From positions 1 through 64,000 of the forward strand of contig JANQFR010000045.1 of NCBI GenBank assembly GCA_028277745.1: a stretch of DNA of 64,000 nt. Direction: 5' to 3'. Both the position numbers and the translations under genes were made by a program. Under the pieces are notes generated by a model. It saw nothing but the letters and a program-made list of their open reading frames with translations, was not told the origin of the DNA and did not search any database. Each line of letters opens with the position of its first letter. Positions within the stretch are counted from its first letter, which is position 1. The stretch comes from Phycisphaeraceae bacterium (GTDB lineage: Bacteria > Planctomycetota > Phycisphaerae > Phycisphaerales > Phycisphaeraceae). Below are positions 52,675 to 62,600 of the stretch, piece by piece.

Positions 52675-52832
52675 ACATGGCGGCGGGCGCATAAAAACGG
52701 CCCGCGACGCACTGTTGACTGAAGCGAAATTGACCATGAAGGTCGGCGTGGTGCATGCTTAACAGGTCACGGGCCACTTCTATTATCGTCGATCCGCTCT
52801 GGTGCGACCATAAATTTCTCATTGAATCGGCC

Positions 52833-53191
52833 TCAAGAAGCGCAAGAAGTGTGAAAATCCAGCGCATCACCTCTGACATGCCGGGAACCGCCGGGGCTGG
52901 CGCCCTGTACGCCGATCAAGATGTCTCATCGAACCCATCACCATTGACGTCCCCGGCGTCGCTGATGTCCCAATCGATGATGGGCGACGCATCGAGGAAA
53001 CTCCCGACGCTGCCGTCGGTCGGCACCGTGCCGGAAAATCCGTACGAATTGGCAAGCCCGGGATCGGGCCCGAGGGTGTAGGTGATATTGGCGGCTCCCG
53101 CGGCGGACGCGGATAGCGTGATGAGCAGCAACGCGATCGGGCGTGCGGCGCCTGATGCTTGACGGCTTTGAAACGGATGTCGGAGGGACAC
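52833..53191 (-). pseudogene. Truncated FG-GAP repeat surface protein with frameshift
   Basis: The frame starts at GTG (53189-53191) with AAAGGAC upstream. It encodes a signal peptide (PIALLLITLSASAAGAAN) and reaches the integrin-type repeat DAGDVNGDGFDE before stopping at 52916. Shifting frame at 52930-52940, equivalent to removing two bases (GA), continues the classic repeat as DDILIGVQGASPGG. That frame then ends at 52833 in non-repeat sequence. Intact FG-GAP proteins have several hundred residues, so this is a decayed remnant. It lies 59 bases downstream of the frameshifted PEP-CTERM gene. Confidence 0.7.
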
Positions 53192-53250
53192 GGTGTTGTC
53201 CTTTCAACGCGGTGGGGCGGGCCGGCGTCAATGTCGATCCATTGGTTTCA

Positions 53251-55910
53251 TCAAACGCGACTGCGCTTCCCACGCCTCTGCGACAGCATCAGCCCGCCGA
53301 GCCCCAGCAGGGCCAGTGAGGTCGGCTCGGGGATCGTGAACAGCGTGACGCTTCCGACGGTGTAGTCGTAGCCGATGAACAGGTCGACGCCGCCGAAGCC
53401 GCCGACGAGATCGCCGTCGACGAGGTTGTCGAACGTGCCGGCGAGCGTGTCGGCGGTGAACACCTCGTACTGCTGATTGAGGCCGAGGGTGTAGCCGTCG
53501 AGCAACTCGACCGTCAGGTCGCCGCCGAGGGAGAGCGTGCTTACGACTTCGGTGCGGTCGTATTCACCCAGCAGCACGCCGGCGAGTTCGATGAGCGTGC
53601 CGTCGGAGAACGTCAGGTCCAGGTCGCCGCCGAAGCTGACCGCGGCCGGCGAGTTGCCCGGCGAGAAGGTCGCGCCGGGCAGGAGGTCGACCGTGCCGCC
53701 GCCGGTCGAGCCGCTGCTGCCGGAGAACTCGCCGAGGATCGCGACGGTGGAGCCAGTCGAAATGAAGAGCGTGCCGTTCTGGGGCAGGTCGTTGCAAAAC
53801 GTTGCGGTCTGGCCGCCCAGCACGTTGATGTCGCTTTCGTTGAGGACGTCGCCGATGAGATTGGTGTCGGCGGTCAGGTTGAGCGTGCCCTGATTCGTGA
53901 TGCCGCCGTTGGCGGCCAGCAGGCCGTTGCCCTGGATCGTCCCCGTGTTGGTCACTGTTCCGGCGATCTGCACATTCCCGCCCGCGAGGTTGACCAGGCC
54001 GGCATTGCTGAAGGTGGTGACGCTGTCGAGCCGCAGGTTATCGCCGAAGGCGGCGCGGATCTCGCCGCCGGCGAGGTTGGACAGATCGTCAATCCAATCA
54101 AGCGTGCCGTTCCCGCGGATCAGGCCGGCGTTCTCAAGCGTGCCGACCGCGAAATCGAACAACGGATTGGTCACAAATGAGGGCTGGTCGTCGCCGACAT
54201 CAAACGTGGTCCCGTCGCTGACCGCCAGGGTCTGCACGGTCAGCGAGCCGGACTGGCCGTCAACCCGTCCGAGGTTCGTCGTGTCGATGACGCCCACTTC
54301 GACATTAGCGCCGTCGATGGTGAGCGTGTCTTGCAGCGTCATCTCGCCGGTGACGGCGAACGTGTGGCCGGATGAAGTGAGCGAGGACGACAAGACGCTT
54401 GTTTCGTTTATGCCGAGGGCCTGGTCGCCGACGAGTTCGAACCGGCCGCCGGTCAGGTTCAGCGTGGCGGTCCCGTCGCCGATGCTCAAGCCGGTCACGC
54501 TCAGCGTGCCGTCGGTGAGGCCGACCGCGCCCGTCGAGCCGCTGTTCCTGGCCAGCGCCAGCGTGTTGGCGACGGAGACCGAGCCGCCGTTGATGTTGAG
54601 CGTGCCGTCGCCGTCCTGGCCGACGGTCAGGCCGTCCGAATCGGCCGACGTGGTTGCGTTATCCATGAGGAACGTCGCGGTGGCGTCCTGGGTGATGCTG
54701 CCGATGTTGCCAACCTCGACGATGCCGCCGTTGGCCACCGTCGCGCCGTCGCTGAGGGTGAGCGAAGCCTGTCCCGTGCCCGTGCCGCCGACGGTCATGG
54801 CGCCCGCATTGGTCCAGGCGGAATTGCCGCCTTCAACCAGGACCGACCCGTTCCCACCAGGTGCAACGGACACAAAGTTGACGATGTCGGTGGTTCCGGT
54901 CGACACCGACCCGCCGCCGGTGATCACAAGTGAGCCCGTGCCCGAGGTCCCGAGATTGAACTCACCCGATTGGGTCCAGGTCGAGCCGTTGCCCTCCACC
55001 CGCACGACGCCGACGGCCGTCTCGAGGACCCCCACGAATGCATCGTTGCCGGTCACCACCTCGCCCCCATCGCTGATGATGAGCGTGCCGGTTCCTTGTG
55101 AGCCGACCGACAGCCTGTTGGTGTTGACTTGATTCACGCTGTCAACGGAGAGCCCGGAAAACGCATCCTGGGTGACGCTTCCGTCGCCCCAGACGCGGAG
55201 GGTGTCGCCCACGCGGACGCGGCCCCTGTCGCTGATCGTCAGCGACCCGGCGCCCCCCGCCGCGGTGCTGGAGCCGCCGACGTAGACGCTGCCGCTGTTG
55301 TTCCATATCGAGTCGCTTCCGGTCACGGTCACCGCCCCGGTCGAGCCCGCCGACCGGGCGATGAGGGCGTCGGTGGTCGTGATCTGCCCGCTGCCTTCGA
55401 CGTTGAGGATGCCGACGCCCGTGCTGCCGATCACCATCCCGTCGGTCGACGCGGCCGTGTCGACGCTGTCGGCGAGCTGACTTCGGCGCCATTGGAGATA
55501 AACAGGTCGCCGGTGGACCCGCCCCCCCGGCCGAGCGTCAGCCGGGCAAAGGCGCCGTCGGCGCCGAAGGTGAGCGTCGAGCCGCCGCCACGCACCTCCA
55601 GGAAGCCGTCGTACTCGTTCCCCACGCGCACGAAGCCGTTGGTGCTCACGTCCGACCCGCCGCGCACGGTGAAGGTCGACTCGAACGGCGACGGGTCGAC
55701 GAGGGCTCCGATGAACAGCCAGTCGTCGCCGAGATCGAACGGGTCCGGCTGGGAGCCTGTGATCTGGGTGGTTGCCGAGCCATCGCCACGGTACACCCCG
55801 CCAAACGCGGCGACGATGTCGCCCCGCGCGACAGGTGATCCGAGACCGAGCATCACGAACAAGCCGCCGAGCAGCAGCATGCGCCGGGTTTTTGGATGAG
55901 GCAGATTCAC
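53251..55910 (-). pseudogene. Large PEP-CTERM beta-strand-repeat protein with frameshift
   Basis: The N-terminal part (GTG at 55908-55910 with AAAGGAAG upstream, signal peptide MLLLGGLFVMLGLGSPVARG) runs to 55431. The remainder, 55437 to 53251, is in another frame. Both halves show the same repeated unit seen in autotransporter-like proteins (GSLTISDRGRVRVGD, GTLIISDGGEVVTGN, GSLVITGGGSVSTG). The frames join as GAEVS / SQLADSVDTAASTDGMVIG near 55470, which needs a change of one base. The end is a PEP-CTERM signal (IPEPTSLALLGLGGLML, RRGKRSRV). The intact protein would have about 885 residues and sit on the surface. The lesion could be real, programmed or a sequencing error. Confidence 0.75.
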
Positions 55911-56553
55911 GGTTCTTCCTTTCCGCTTACACAGCTGAACCCACGAGACCGACCGGCCGAACCTCAAAGCCCCCGCCGCGCCGGACCGGGTGCGCCGGCG
56001 GCGCAGCGACCGCCGCGGACCGGGGGGCGGTCGTGAACAGATGACGCTGCCGCACAGACGGCTTGATCAATACGCCGGGTATGGTTCGCCTCCTAGGCAG
56101 ACATGAAACACCCACAAATCTGTTTGCCGATTTGTGCTGACTGGCATTCAATCCGTGCACACCAAGACAACCGCACGCTGTCTGCGTGTTAGCCAACTCT
56201 CTTCTGATCGCCAATGAACCACCCTTGACGGCCCGATCAGGGCGTGTTTACCTCTCCAAATGCCGATCGAAACAACAAGCTAACCCTCCCTGTCACGAAA
56301 TGCCTTGGAAAACGCCTTCTGTTTTAAGGAAAGCGATATAAAGGAAATTACAACTCTATTTTATCTGAATCAAGAAGATTCCGACAAGTTTCGAAATTTA
56401 TCTTGGCGTCCTGGAAGACATCCCGTTGCCCGAGACGTTTACCGCTGGGTCTACTGGCCTGTCATCGTCTTTGTCGTTGATCCTTTTGAGGCGGAGCCCC
56501 CGCCCTCTCCGCATGGATCTGGCCTCGGGACCGTTGCCAAGCGAGGACCGAAG
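55911..56553. other. Intergenic region with an 8-base inverted repeat
   Basis: About 640 bases without a convincing gene. CACAAATC (56113-56120) and GATTTGTG (56129-56136) form a perfect inverted repeat with an 8-base spacer, about 200 bases upstream of the frameshifted PEP-CTERM gene, and could be an operator. The segment 56305-56420 is AT-rich, and an open frame there on the plus strand is antisense to the pseudopilin gene for most of its length. Confidence 0.45.
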
Positions 56554-57384
56554 TCAGGGCAGGGTCAGGCTTACGTTATTGCTGTCGAAATAATGCCGGA
56601 TAGCAGATTCGGTTTCGTTACGGATGCGGTCAGCGGTCAGGTTGGCCGCGTGGCCGTCGTAGAACATCGTGTTGGCCGATTCGTTGGGATGGAGCAGGTG
56701 AATCCTCGAGCCCCAATCGCGATTGGTAACCAGGTCGGTGAAGCTTGCGAGCATATGCCCCCCCCGACCACGGGTCGAGGGGTGCGTGGTGAGGCTGTCG
56801 GCCAACCGGATCGTGTCACTCGGCGGGGTGGGAACGCGATCGAAGTTCTGAAAAACAAACGAACCGTTGCTGACGCTAGCTGCTTTCTGAAAGCCGTCCC
56901 GAAACTTGGATTGTGAACTATTCCCCCATGCCCGGAAGTGTCCGTAGCCGACGTTGTTGTTGTTTTGATTGGAGCTTCTGTCCGGGATTTTGACGTCGCT
57001 GCCGTAAAACTCGTTGGATGGGCAGATGATGACCTGTCCCGACACGAAGAGCGGCTGGTTGGGTTGTTCACTGACACCCGTGCTCCAGCCCCTGGCGATG
57101 TACCACGTCCAAAGCCGGATTCCGCCGCCGCGGACGCGGTACATCGGGAAGTCCTCGGAGTAATCAAGCGAATAGGTCCGCGTGCCGATGTCGGCCTGTC
57201 GCAGGTTGCTCAGGCAGGCAGCCGACCGGGCGGTGTCCCGCGCCAATTGCAGCGCGGGGAGCAGCAAGGCGATCAGCAGGGCGATGAGGGAGATCACGAC
57301 CAGAAGTTCAATGAGTGTGAAACCGGCGCGGGAGGTTGAGCGCTTCAGAGACATGAAAGAGCTCCGTTTCAGGTGACGGGTCAA
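56554..57384 (-). CDS. Pseudopilin-like protein with prepilin N-terminal motif
   Basis: The 276-residue protein has [19 protein letters not shown] near residue 20, the hydrophobic helix, the segment [16 protein letters not shown] common to these proteins, and [18 protein letters not shown], a version of the H-X9-DG motif. It is predicted to be processed by prepilin peptidase and assembled with a type II secretion-like machine. The ATG at 57382-57384 overlaps the PEP-CTERM stop as ATGA. A start ten codons later is also possible. It parallels the gene at 7882-8610. Confidence 0.9.
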   Translation of the reverse strand: MTRHLKRSSFMSLKRSTSRAGFTLIELLVVISLIALLIALLLPALQLARDTARSAACLSNLRQADIGTRTYSLDYSEDFPMYRVRGGGIRLWTWYIARGWSTGVSEQPNQPLFVSGQVIICPSNEFYGSDVKIPDRSSNQNNNNVGYGHFRAWGNSSQSKFRDGFQKAASVSNGSFVFQNFDRVPTPPSDTIRLADSLTTHPSTRGRGGHMLASFTDLVTNRDWGSRIHLLHPNESANTMFYDGHAANLTADRIRNETESAIRHYFDSNNVSLTLP

Positions 57385-58088
57385 CGATGGCGACGGATCA
57401 GCATCAACCCGCCGAGGGCCAGCAGGGCAGCCGAGGCGGGCTCGGGGATCGCGGAGACAGTCCCGGTCACCTGGAAATTATCCAGGCGGTTGAAGGTCGA
57501 GCTGAACTGGCTGGTGTCGTAGATGTACACCCGGATCTCGACGGCGGACGTCACGACGCCCAAGGTGCTGAGGTCCACCGCCGGGTCGGTGATGCCCTGC
57601 GGCACGAGGTCGCGTGGATCGCCGTTGTTATGGGCATCGGTGAATTCAGGGCCGACGGGGGTCTGCACGTTGTTGATGACGACTTCTACAAAGAAGGTGG
57701 CGCTGTGGTTCAAAGTCTCTCGGTTGCCCGCGTCGTAACCGTAGTTGAAAGTGAATTCGTCGAATTCGATCTGGTAGCCGTCGTCGGGATCGATCGTGAA
57801 GCTGACGAAGTCGTTTGCGCTGATGCTGTCGGCACGGGACCCGGCGGTCGCAACGGAGCGGAAAACCGCTTGGGTGCTGGAGGTGCTGACGCCGCCGCCG
57901 CCTTGGAAGAGCAGGGAGGCGTTCCAGGTGAAGTCGGCGGCGTCGAGGTAGGCGGCATTGGTTTGATCGGCGACGGTGCCTTCGAAGTTATAGCTGGCCA
58001 GGATCGCGGCATCGGCGGGACCCACCTTGACGTGGATCACAACCAACGCCATGGCCAGCGACACGATGAGCCGTCGGGAAGCGTTCAT
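57381..58088 (-). CDS. PEP-CTERM sorting-domain surface protein
   Basis: The protein has 235 residues from the ATG at 58086-58088, or 240 from an ATG five codons earlier. It has a signal peptide ([22 protein letters not shown]), a beta-rich body ([23 protein letters not shown]) and the exosortase signal [18 protein letters not shown] followed by RRHR. It should be exported and cut by exosortase. It is translationally coupled to the pseudopilin gene and lies 93 bases downstream of the GntR gene. This is the same arrangement as at 8607-9281, but the two proteins share little sequence outside the sorting signal. Confidence 0.9.
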   Translation of the reverse strand: MNASRRLIVSLAMALVVIHVKVGPADAAILASYNFEGTVADQTNAAYLDAADFTWNASLLFQGGGGVSTSSTQAVFRSVATAGSRADSISANDFVSFTIDPDDGYQIEFDEFTFNYGYDAGNRETLNHSATFFVEVVINNVQTPVGPEFTDAHNNGDPRDLVPQGITDPAVDLSTLGVVTSAVEIRVYIYDTSQFSSTFNRLDNFQVTGTVSAIPEPASAALLALGGLMLIRRHR

Positions 58089-58181
58089 ACTAAGTTCCTC
58101 CAATAGTTAGGAGTCTAGAGACTCGGGAATCGTTCAGACATGGGCCCAGGCGGCCCGAGTCATCGAAACATGCAAGCTTGA

Positions 58182-59255
58182 TCAGCCCGAGTGAGCGGGC
58201 GGGAGTTTCATACCGGTCGTGCTCTCTCCAATCACAAGATCCATCGAAGCGGGTTGCATCAGCAGCGGCCCGAGCCACTCCGCCTCCGGCTGGGCGAAGT
58301 AGTCAAAGCAGGCCTGCAGCAGCGGGTCCATCGACGTCGGCCGGAGACAGGTCAGCGACGGGCTGATTATCCCGGAAAGCCGGGACCAGTCCTCCACGCT
58401 GCACACCCCGACGTCGCGACCGGGCGTTACGCCTTCATCCAGCAGCCCCCGCACGACACCCATGCCGATGTAGTTGGTCGTACAGACCACGGCGTCGGCG
58501 TCCAACCCATTCGACGCCACCAGCCAGCGGGTGAGCGCCCGCGCCGTTTCGTGCGCCGGGTTAGACAGATCGACCGGCTCGTCAAACAGCGGGCCCCGGA
58601 TGCCAGCGGTTGAGGACCAACGACGCCAGGAAGCGATCCGCTCGTGGATCACGCTGCTGTGGGGCTGCGTGTTGAGACAGGCAACCCGCCGGTAGCCCGC
58701 GCTGTGCAGGTGGTTGATCAACTGACGAATCGGCGCCGAGTTCCAGTAACGCAGCGAAGGGATCCCGGCCGAAGAGAGGTCTTGCTCCAGCACCACGACT
58801 CGGGCGCCAGCCGAGCGGAGTTGCTTGAGCACGTGCTCGGGGAAGTCGTCTCCCAGCGAAAGGAAGAAGACGCCGTCCAAGCCACGCAGCGCCTCGCTGA
58901 TGGTGATGTCGTGCCAGTGGGCATACACCGTCGGTCGCACGGACCACCCCCGCGCTTGTGCGATCTGATAGATCAGGTGGTGCCACCGCATGATGTTCTC
59001 GGAGACCCACGCCGGGGAGAGTACGCCGATGTGTCGCACGGCACGGACCGCCTCCGGGCTCACGTCCACACGTCCGGTTTCCTGGCGGACCAACACGCCC
59101 CGCTCAACCAGGTCGCTGATGGCTTTGGTCACCGTTCGGGCGTTGACGCCAAGTTCAGCAACCAGGCCGGAATGCGAAGGGAACCCGCGGAGGTGGTAGT
59201 CCCCGTGCCGCACACGGGCGTGAATCGTGTCCGCGATGTATTGAAACTTGGGCAT
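58182..59255 (-). CDS. GntR-family regulator with LacI-like sensor domain
   Basis: The 357-residue protein has an N-terminal winged helix of the GntR type (FPSHSGLVAELGVNARTVTK, then DLVERGVLVRQETGRV; about residues 1-70). A periplasmic-binding-protein-like domain follows (GVFFLSLGDDFPEHVLKQLR, VVCTTNYIGMGVVRGLLDEG, RDVGVCSVEDWSRLS), the layout of AraR-like regulators that sense sugars. It is transcribed away from the large glycoside hydrolase-like gene and precedes the PEP-CTERM/pseudopilin pair, so it is the likely controller of both. Confidence 0.92.
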   Translation of the reverse strand: MPKFQYIADTIHARVRHGDYHLRGFPSHSGLVAELGVNARTVTKAISDLVERGVLVRQETGRVDVSPEAVRAVRHIGVLSPAWVSENIMRWHHLIYQIAQARGWSVRPTVYAHWHDITISEALRGLDGVFFLSLGDDFPEHVLKQLRSAGARVVVLEQDLSSAGIPSLRYWNSAPIRQLINHLHSAGYRRVACLNTQPHSSVIHERIASWRRWSSTAGIRGPLFDEPVDLSNPAHETARALTRWLVASNGLDADAVVCTTNYIGMGVVRGLLDEGVTPGRDVGVCSVEDWSRLSGIISPSLTCLRPTSMDPLLQACFDYFAQPEAEWLGPLLMQPASMDLVIGESTTGMKLPPAHSG

Positions 59256-59600
59256 GATCCGCTTTGGTATAGAGAGGTGGGGTCGTGAATACGCTGGATT
59301 GACCTATTGTAATTCCTCATATATACCATAAAATGAGGTATAATATCAACACGCTTACCCTGACATTTGTGTTTCTGAGCAGAATTTCTTGCAATCACAG
59401 CGGATTACAGCCAATTGATGATTTTTGAGGACTTCCAATGAGAAATAGCGTGATATGAATACCATGATGATCTGAAGCATAAAATCACTAAGTGCTCTTA
59501 AATAATACTTTAAATCGCAAAACCGGCTTGATCCTGTATTTATGAAAATAAGATTTGAATCCAAAACGATCTGAAAAATACATCAATCTATGGCATTTTT
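59256..59600. promoter_or_regulatory. AT-rich divergent control region with GGTATA repeats
   Basis: The region is strikingly AT-rich compared with the genome. GGTATA occurs at 59266-59271 and 59337-59342, and as its complement at 59322-59327. The last two form an inverted repeat with a 9-base spacer. A perfect TATAAT (59339-59344) overlaps the last copy. CCTCAT (59315-59320) and ATGAGG (59333-59338) form a second inverted pair. This fits a GntR operator overlapping the hydrolase promoter. Confidence 0.55.
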
Positions 59601-59629
59601 AAAGCCTTCCGGCTTTTCTAGGAGCAGTA
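59601..59629 (+). promoter_or_regulatory. Leader hairpin and ribosome-binding site of the hydrolase gene
   Basis: AAAGCC and GGCTTT around TTCC form a small hairpin (59601-59616) followed by T residues. AGGAGC (59620-59625) is placed four bases before the ATG at 59630. The hairpin touches the ribosome-binding region and may affect translation. Confidence 0.45.
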
Positions 59630-62600
59630 ATGTCTTTTCATCGCGCGTCAGGCGTTGTCTTGCCTGTTCTATGTGCATTGTTATCAATGGGTAAGCCCGC
59701 CCAGGCGGACAACCGTGTTGACCTCATCGTCGAAGCCGACGCCCAGGCCTGGCGGCTCAGCGAAGGCCGTGAGTTCCCCGGTGCGAAGGGTGAGCTGGTG
59801 GTCGAGACCACCGCTGGCTTGGCGGTGCGACTCACCGGCGACTTCAGCGGAGGCGGTCACTACGTTGCCGCCTTACGTTCGGTCCCGTCGATCCACCCGG
59901 ATGTGCTGACGTTCCGGGTGAAGAGCCCCGGAGCCGACACGATCGTTCTGCGGCTGACCGACGCCGGCGGCGTCACACACCAACTCCGCCTCGCGGTCGA
60001 GCCACGCGATGGCTGGCAGCGGGTCCAGCTCCCGGTGGCACGGCTGTTTGAGAACATGGGCCGGGCCGGCGCGGTCAAGGGCGTCCGCAAATACGAGAGT
60101 TGGGGTGGTGAGAAAGGGGGCCAACGCTGGCAGCCCCCGATCAAAACGGTGGCGGTGCTGCTATCACGGCTGCAGCTTCCATCCGGCGAAAAACGCGGCG
60201 ATCTGTGGATCGCGGATATGACGCTGCTGGGCGCGCCACTCGCTGAGCAAGGCAGCGCCGCATCCCAAGCGCAAGCGATCGAGCGACGCACGGTGGACCT
60301 CGACGAGGTGCTCCAGGCCGGTTACAGCGACTGGAAACCTTTCGCGGCGGGTGGTGAGATCAAGGTGAGCGTGGCGGAAAACCAGCCCGAGCCGGGCCGC
60401 AATGCGCTGCGCGTCGCCGCGTCGTTCACCGGGAGCGGGCAGCACTACGCGGGGGTGAGCAAGTCGCTCAAAGACCTGAACATCAAGTCGGTTGAAGCGA
60501 TCACGATGCGGGTCAAGTCACCCAACGCGCTCCGCTACACGCTGCGGCTGCTGGACGCGTCGGGCCAAACGCATCAGCGCAAAGATCGGCGGCTCCAGCC
60601 CGGCGGCGACTGGCAGGATCTGCGCATCGATCTTGAGCGGTTTGCACGCGGCGAGCACTGGGGCGGCGCCAACGACGGCAAGCTACACCAGCCGCTGCGG
60701 GGCTTCACGCTCGTCCTCAAGCCCAACCCGTCGCGCGACCTCACGGCGCCGGAGTTGTACATCACTGGGGTGAGCGCGCATGTGAGCGTCGGCGCCCAGC
60801 CGAGCGTCTCCACCTACACCGAGGGCTTTGAAGATTCTCAGCACGTCGAAGTCTGGGAAACTATTGGTGATGTCCGGCGTGTTTCCGAGGGTGCGATGGA
60901 GGGTGAGGCGACCCTCCGCCTGACCCGCACGCTCGACGATGTGAACCGGCCGATCTCTGCCCGGGGGCCTGAGTTCTCCGCCGCACCAGGCGCCTGGTCA
61001 ATCACCGGCGCCACGCGGGCCAGCATCCACTCACCCGACAGCTCCTTCCATGGCGTGTTGCTGGTGCAATGGCTTGACGGTTCAGGCCATCGCCTCGGCG
61101 GCCAAACCGTTGTCGAGGCCTACGACAGGCCGACGTGGCAGGCCTTCCGGAAGTCGGTCACCGCGCCGCCCGGCACCGTTTCAGGGCGCATCTACGCCAC
61201 GATGCGCAAGACCAACGGCTGGTTTGAGTTCGATGCGCTCGCGGCGGCGAAGGTCGAAACCCCGCCCGTCCAGGCCAAGCTCCAAGGCGTGCGGGTCGGC
61301 TCCGACGTGGTCGGCAACCTGTTCCGGCCGGGGGAGACGGCGTGGCTCAACGTCGTGGCCTACGCGTCCAAACCGCTGGATGAAGACCAACGCCGAGCCG
61401 CCTGGGTCGTGCGGGATTACTGGGGCGCCGAGCAACTCGTTGGCGGAGTGGCGCTTGAATCCTCGGGCTTCCGTGACGGCCGCTTCACCTACCGCGGGCG
61501 GGTGGACCTGGAGACGAGTGAGCTCGAAGTGGGTCGTTTTTATCAGGCGCGCGTGACTGTCGACCCGGACGGTGAGGCGGTTGCGGACCACCGCGGGCTG
61601 GCCGTGCTGCCCGAGGCCGAGGCCAACGCCTATGCGCCGGCGGACATCCCGTTCTCGATCCGCAACTGGGACCCGCGCGTGCCGGACTGGCTGCCGCTCG
61701 CTCAGCGGATCGGGCTCCGCAAGGTCGGCACCTGGGCCAATTTCAAAGCGGCGTCGCCCGGCAAGGTGACCATCGCGCGACTCGACGAGATCATCGCGCT
61801 GGGCATGTCGGCCACACCGACCGTCACGCCGCTGATCCGCGTTGAACAGGGCAGCGACGCCTACACCCCCGAGGTCCTGGCCGAAGGCGTGGCGGCGATC
61901 GTCCGCAAGGGGGGCGAGCACATCAGCTTTCTCAGCCTGGGCAACGAACCGCACGGCAATGAAGAGCAGATCGCCAAAAACGTCGCGGCCTACAAGGTGG
62001 CCTACCGGGCGGCCAAGGAGGCGAACCCCGACCTCTTCATCGTGGGCACGTCCGTCCCCGCCGACGAGCGCTACTTCGATCGTGGCTTCCACGAAGTCCT
62101 GGACGCCTACGACTACCACGTCTACGGGTCGTACCGCGCCATCACCCGGTCCCTCGAGCGGTATCAACAGATGGCCGAGCAGTACGGCACGGTCAAGCCC
62201 GTGTTCTGCACCGAGATGGGCGTGAATAGCCAGGGCATGGCCCGGCACGCCGTCTCGATCGAGATGATCAAGAACTTCACCGCGTTCTTTGCCGCCGGCG
62301 GCGCCCACGCGTCGTGGTTCACCATCATGTACCCCGACCGTCACGCCCGCCACGTCGGCTCCTCGAGCGAAGCGCACAACATGTTCGACGCCCGCCACAA
62401 CCTGTTTAACCCCAAACTCGACGCGATCACCCATTACCACTACGTCAACCACTACCTCGACAAAACGATCGTCGATCGACGCGTCTACGACGACGGGACC
62501 CACGCTTACCTCTTCGCCAATGACACGGGCGACTGCCTGCAGGTGCTCTGGAATGACGACCGCGACGTGACAGCGGCGGTCCTGCTGCCCCGCGTTGAGC

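Noticed and set aside
52673-52879. 68-codon minus-strand frame beside the secretin terminator
   Set aside because: I considered a transposase tail but found no catalytic motif or terminal repeat. It overlaps the terminator and the FG-GAP remnant.
56305-56916. 203-codon plus-strand frame starting in the AT-rich gap
   Set aside because: Most of it is antisense to the pseudopilin gene, and the part in the gap shows no domain or ribosome-binding site.
59355-59564. 69-codon minus-strand frame in the AT-rich control region
   Set aside because: The composition is that of a chance frame in AT-rich DNA. No ribosome-binding site or family was seen, and it would occupy the hydrolase leader.
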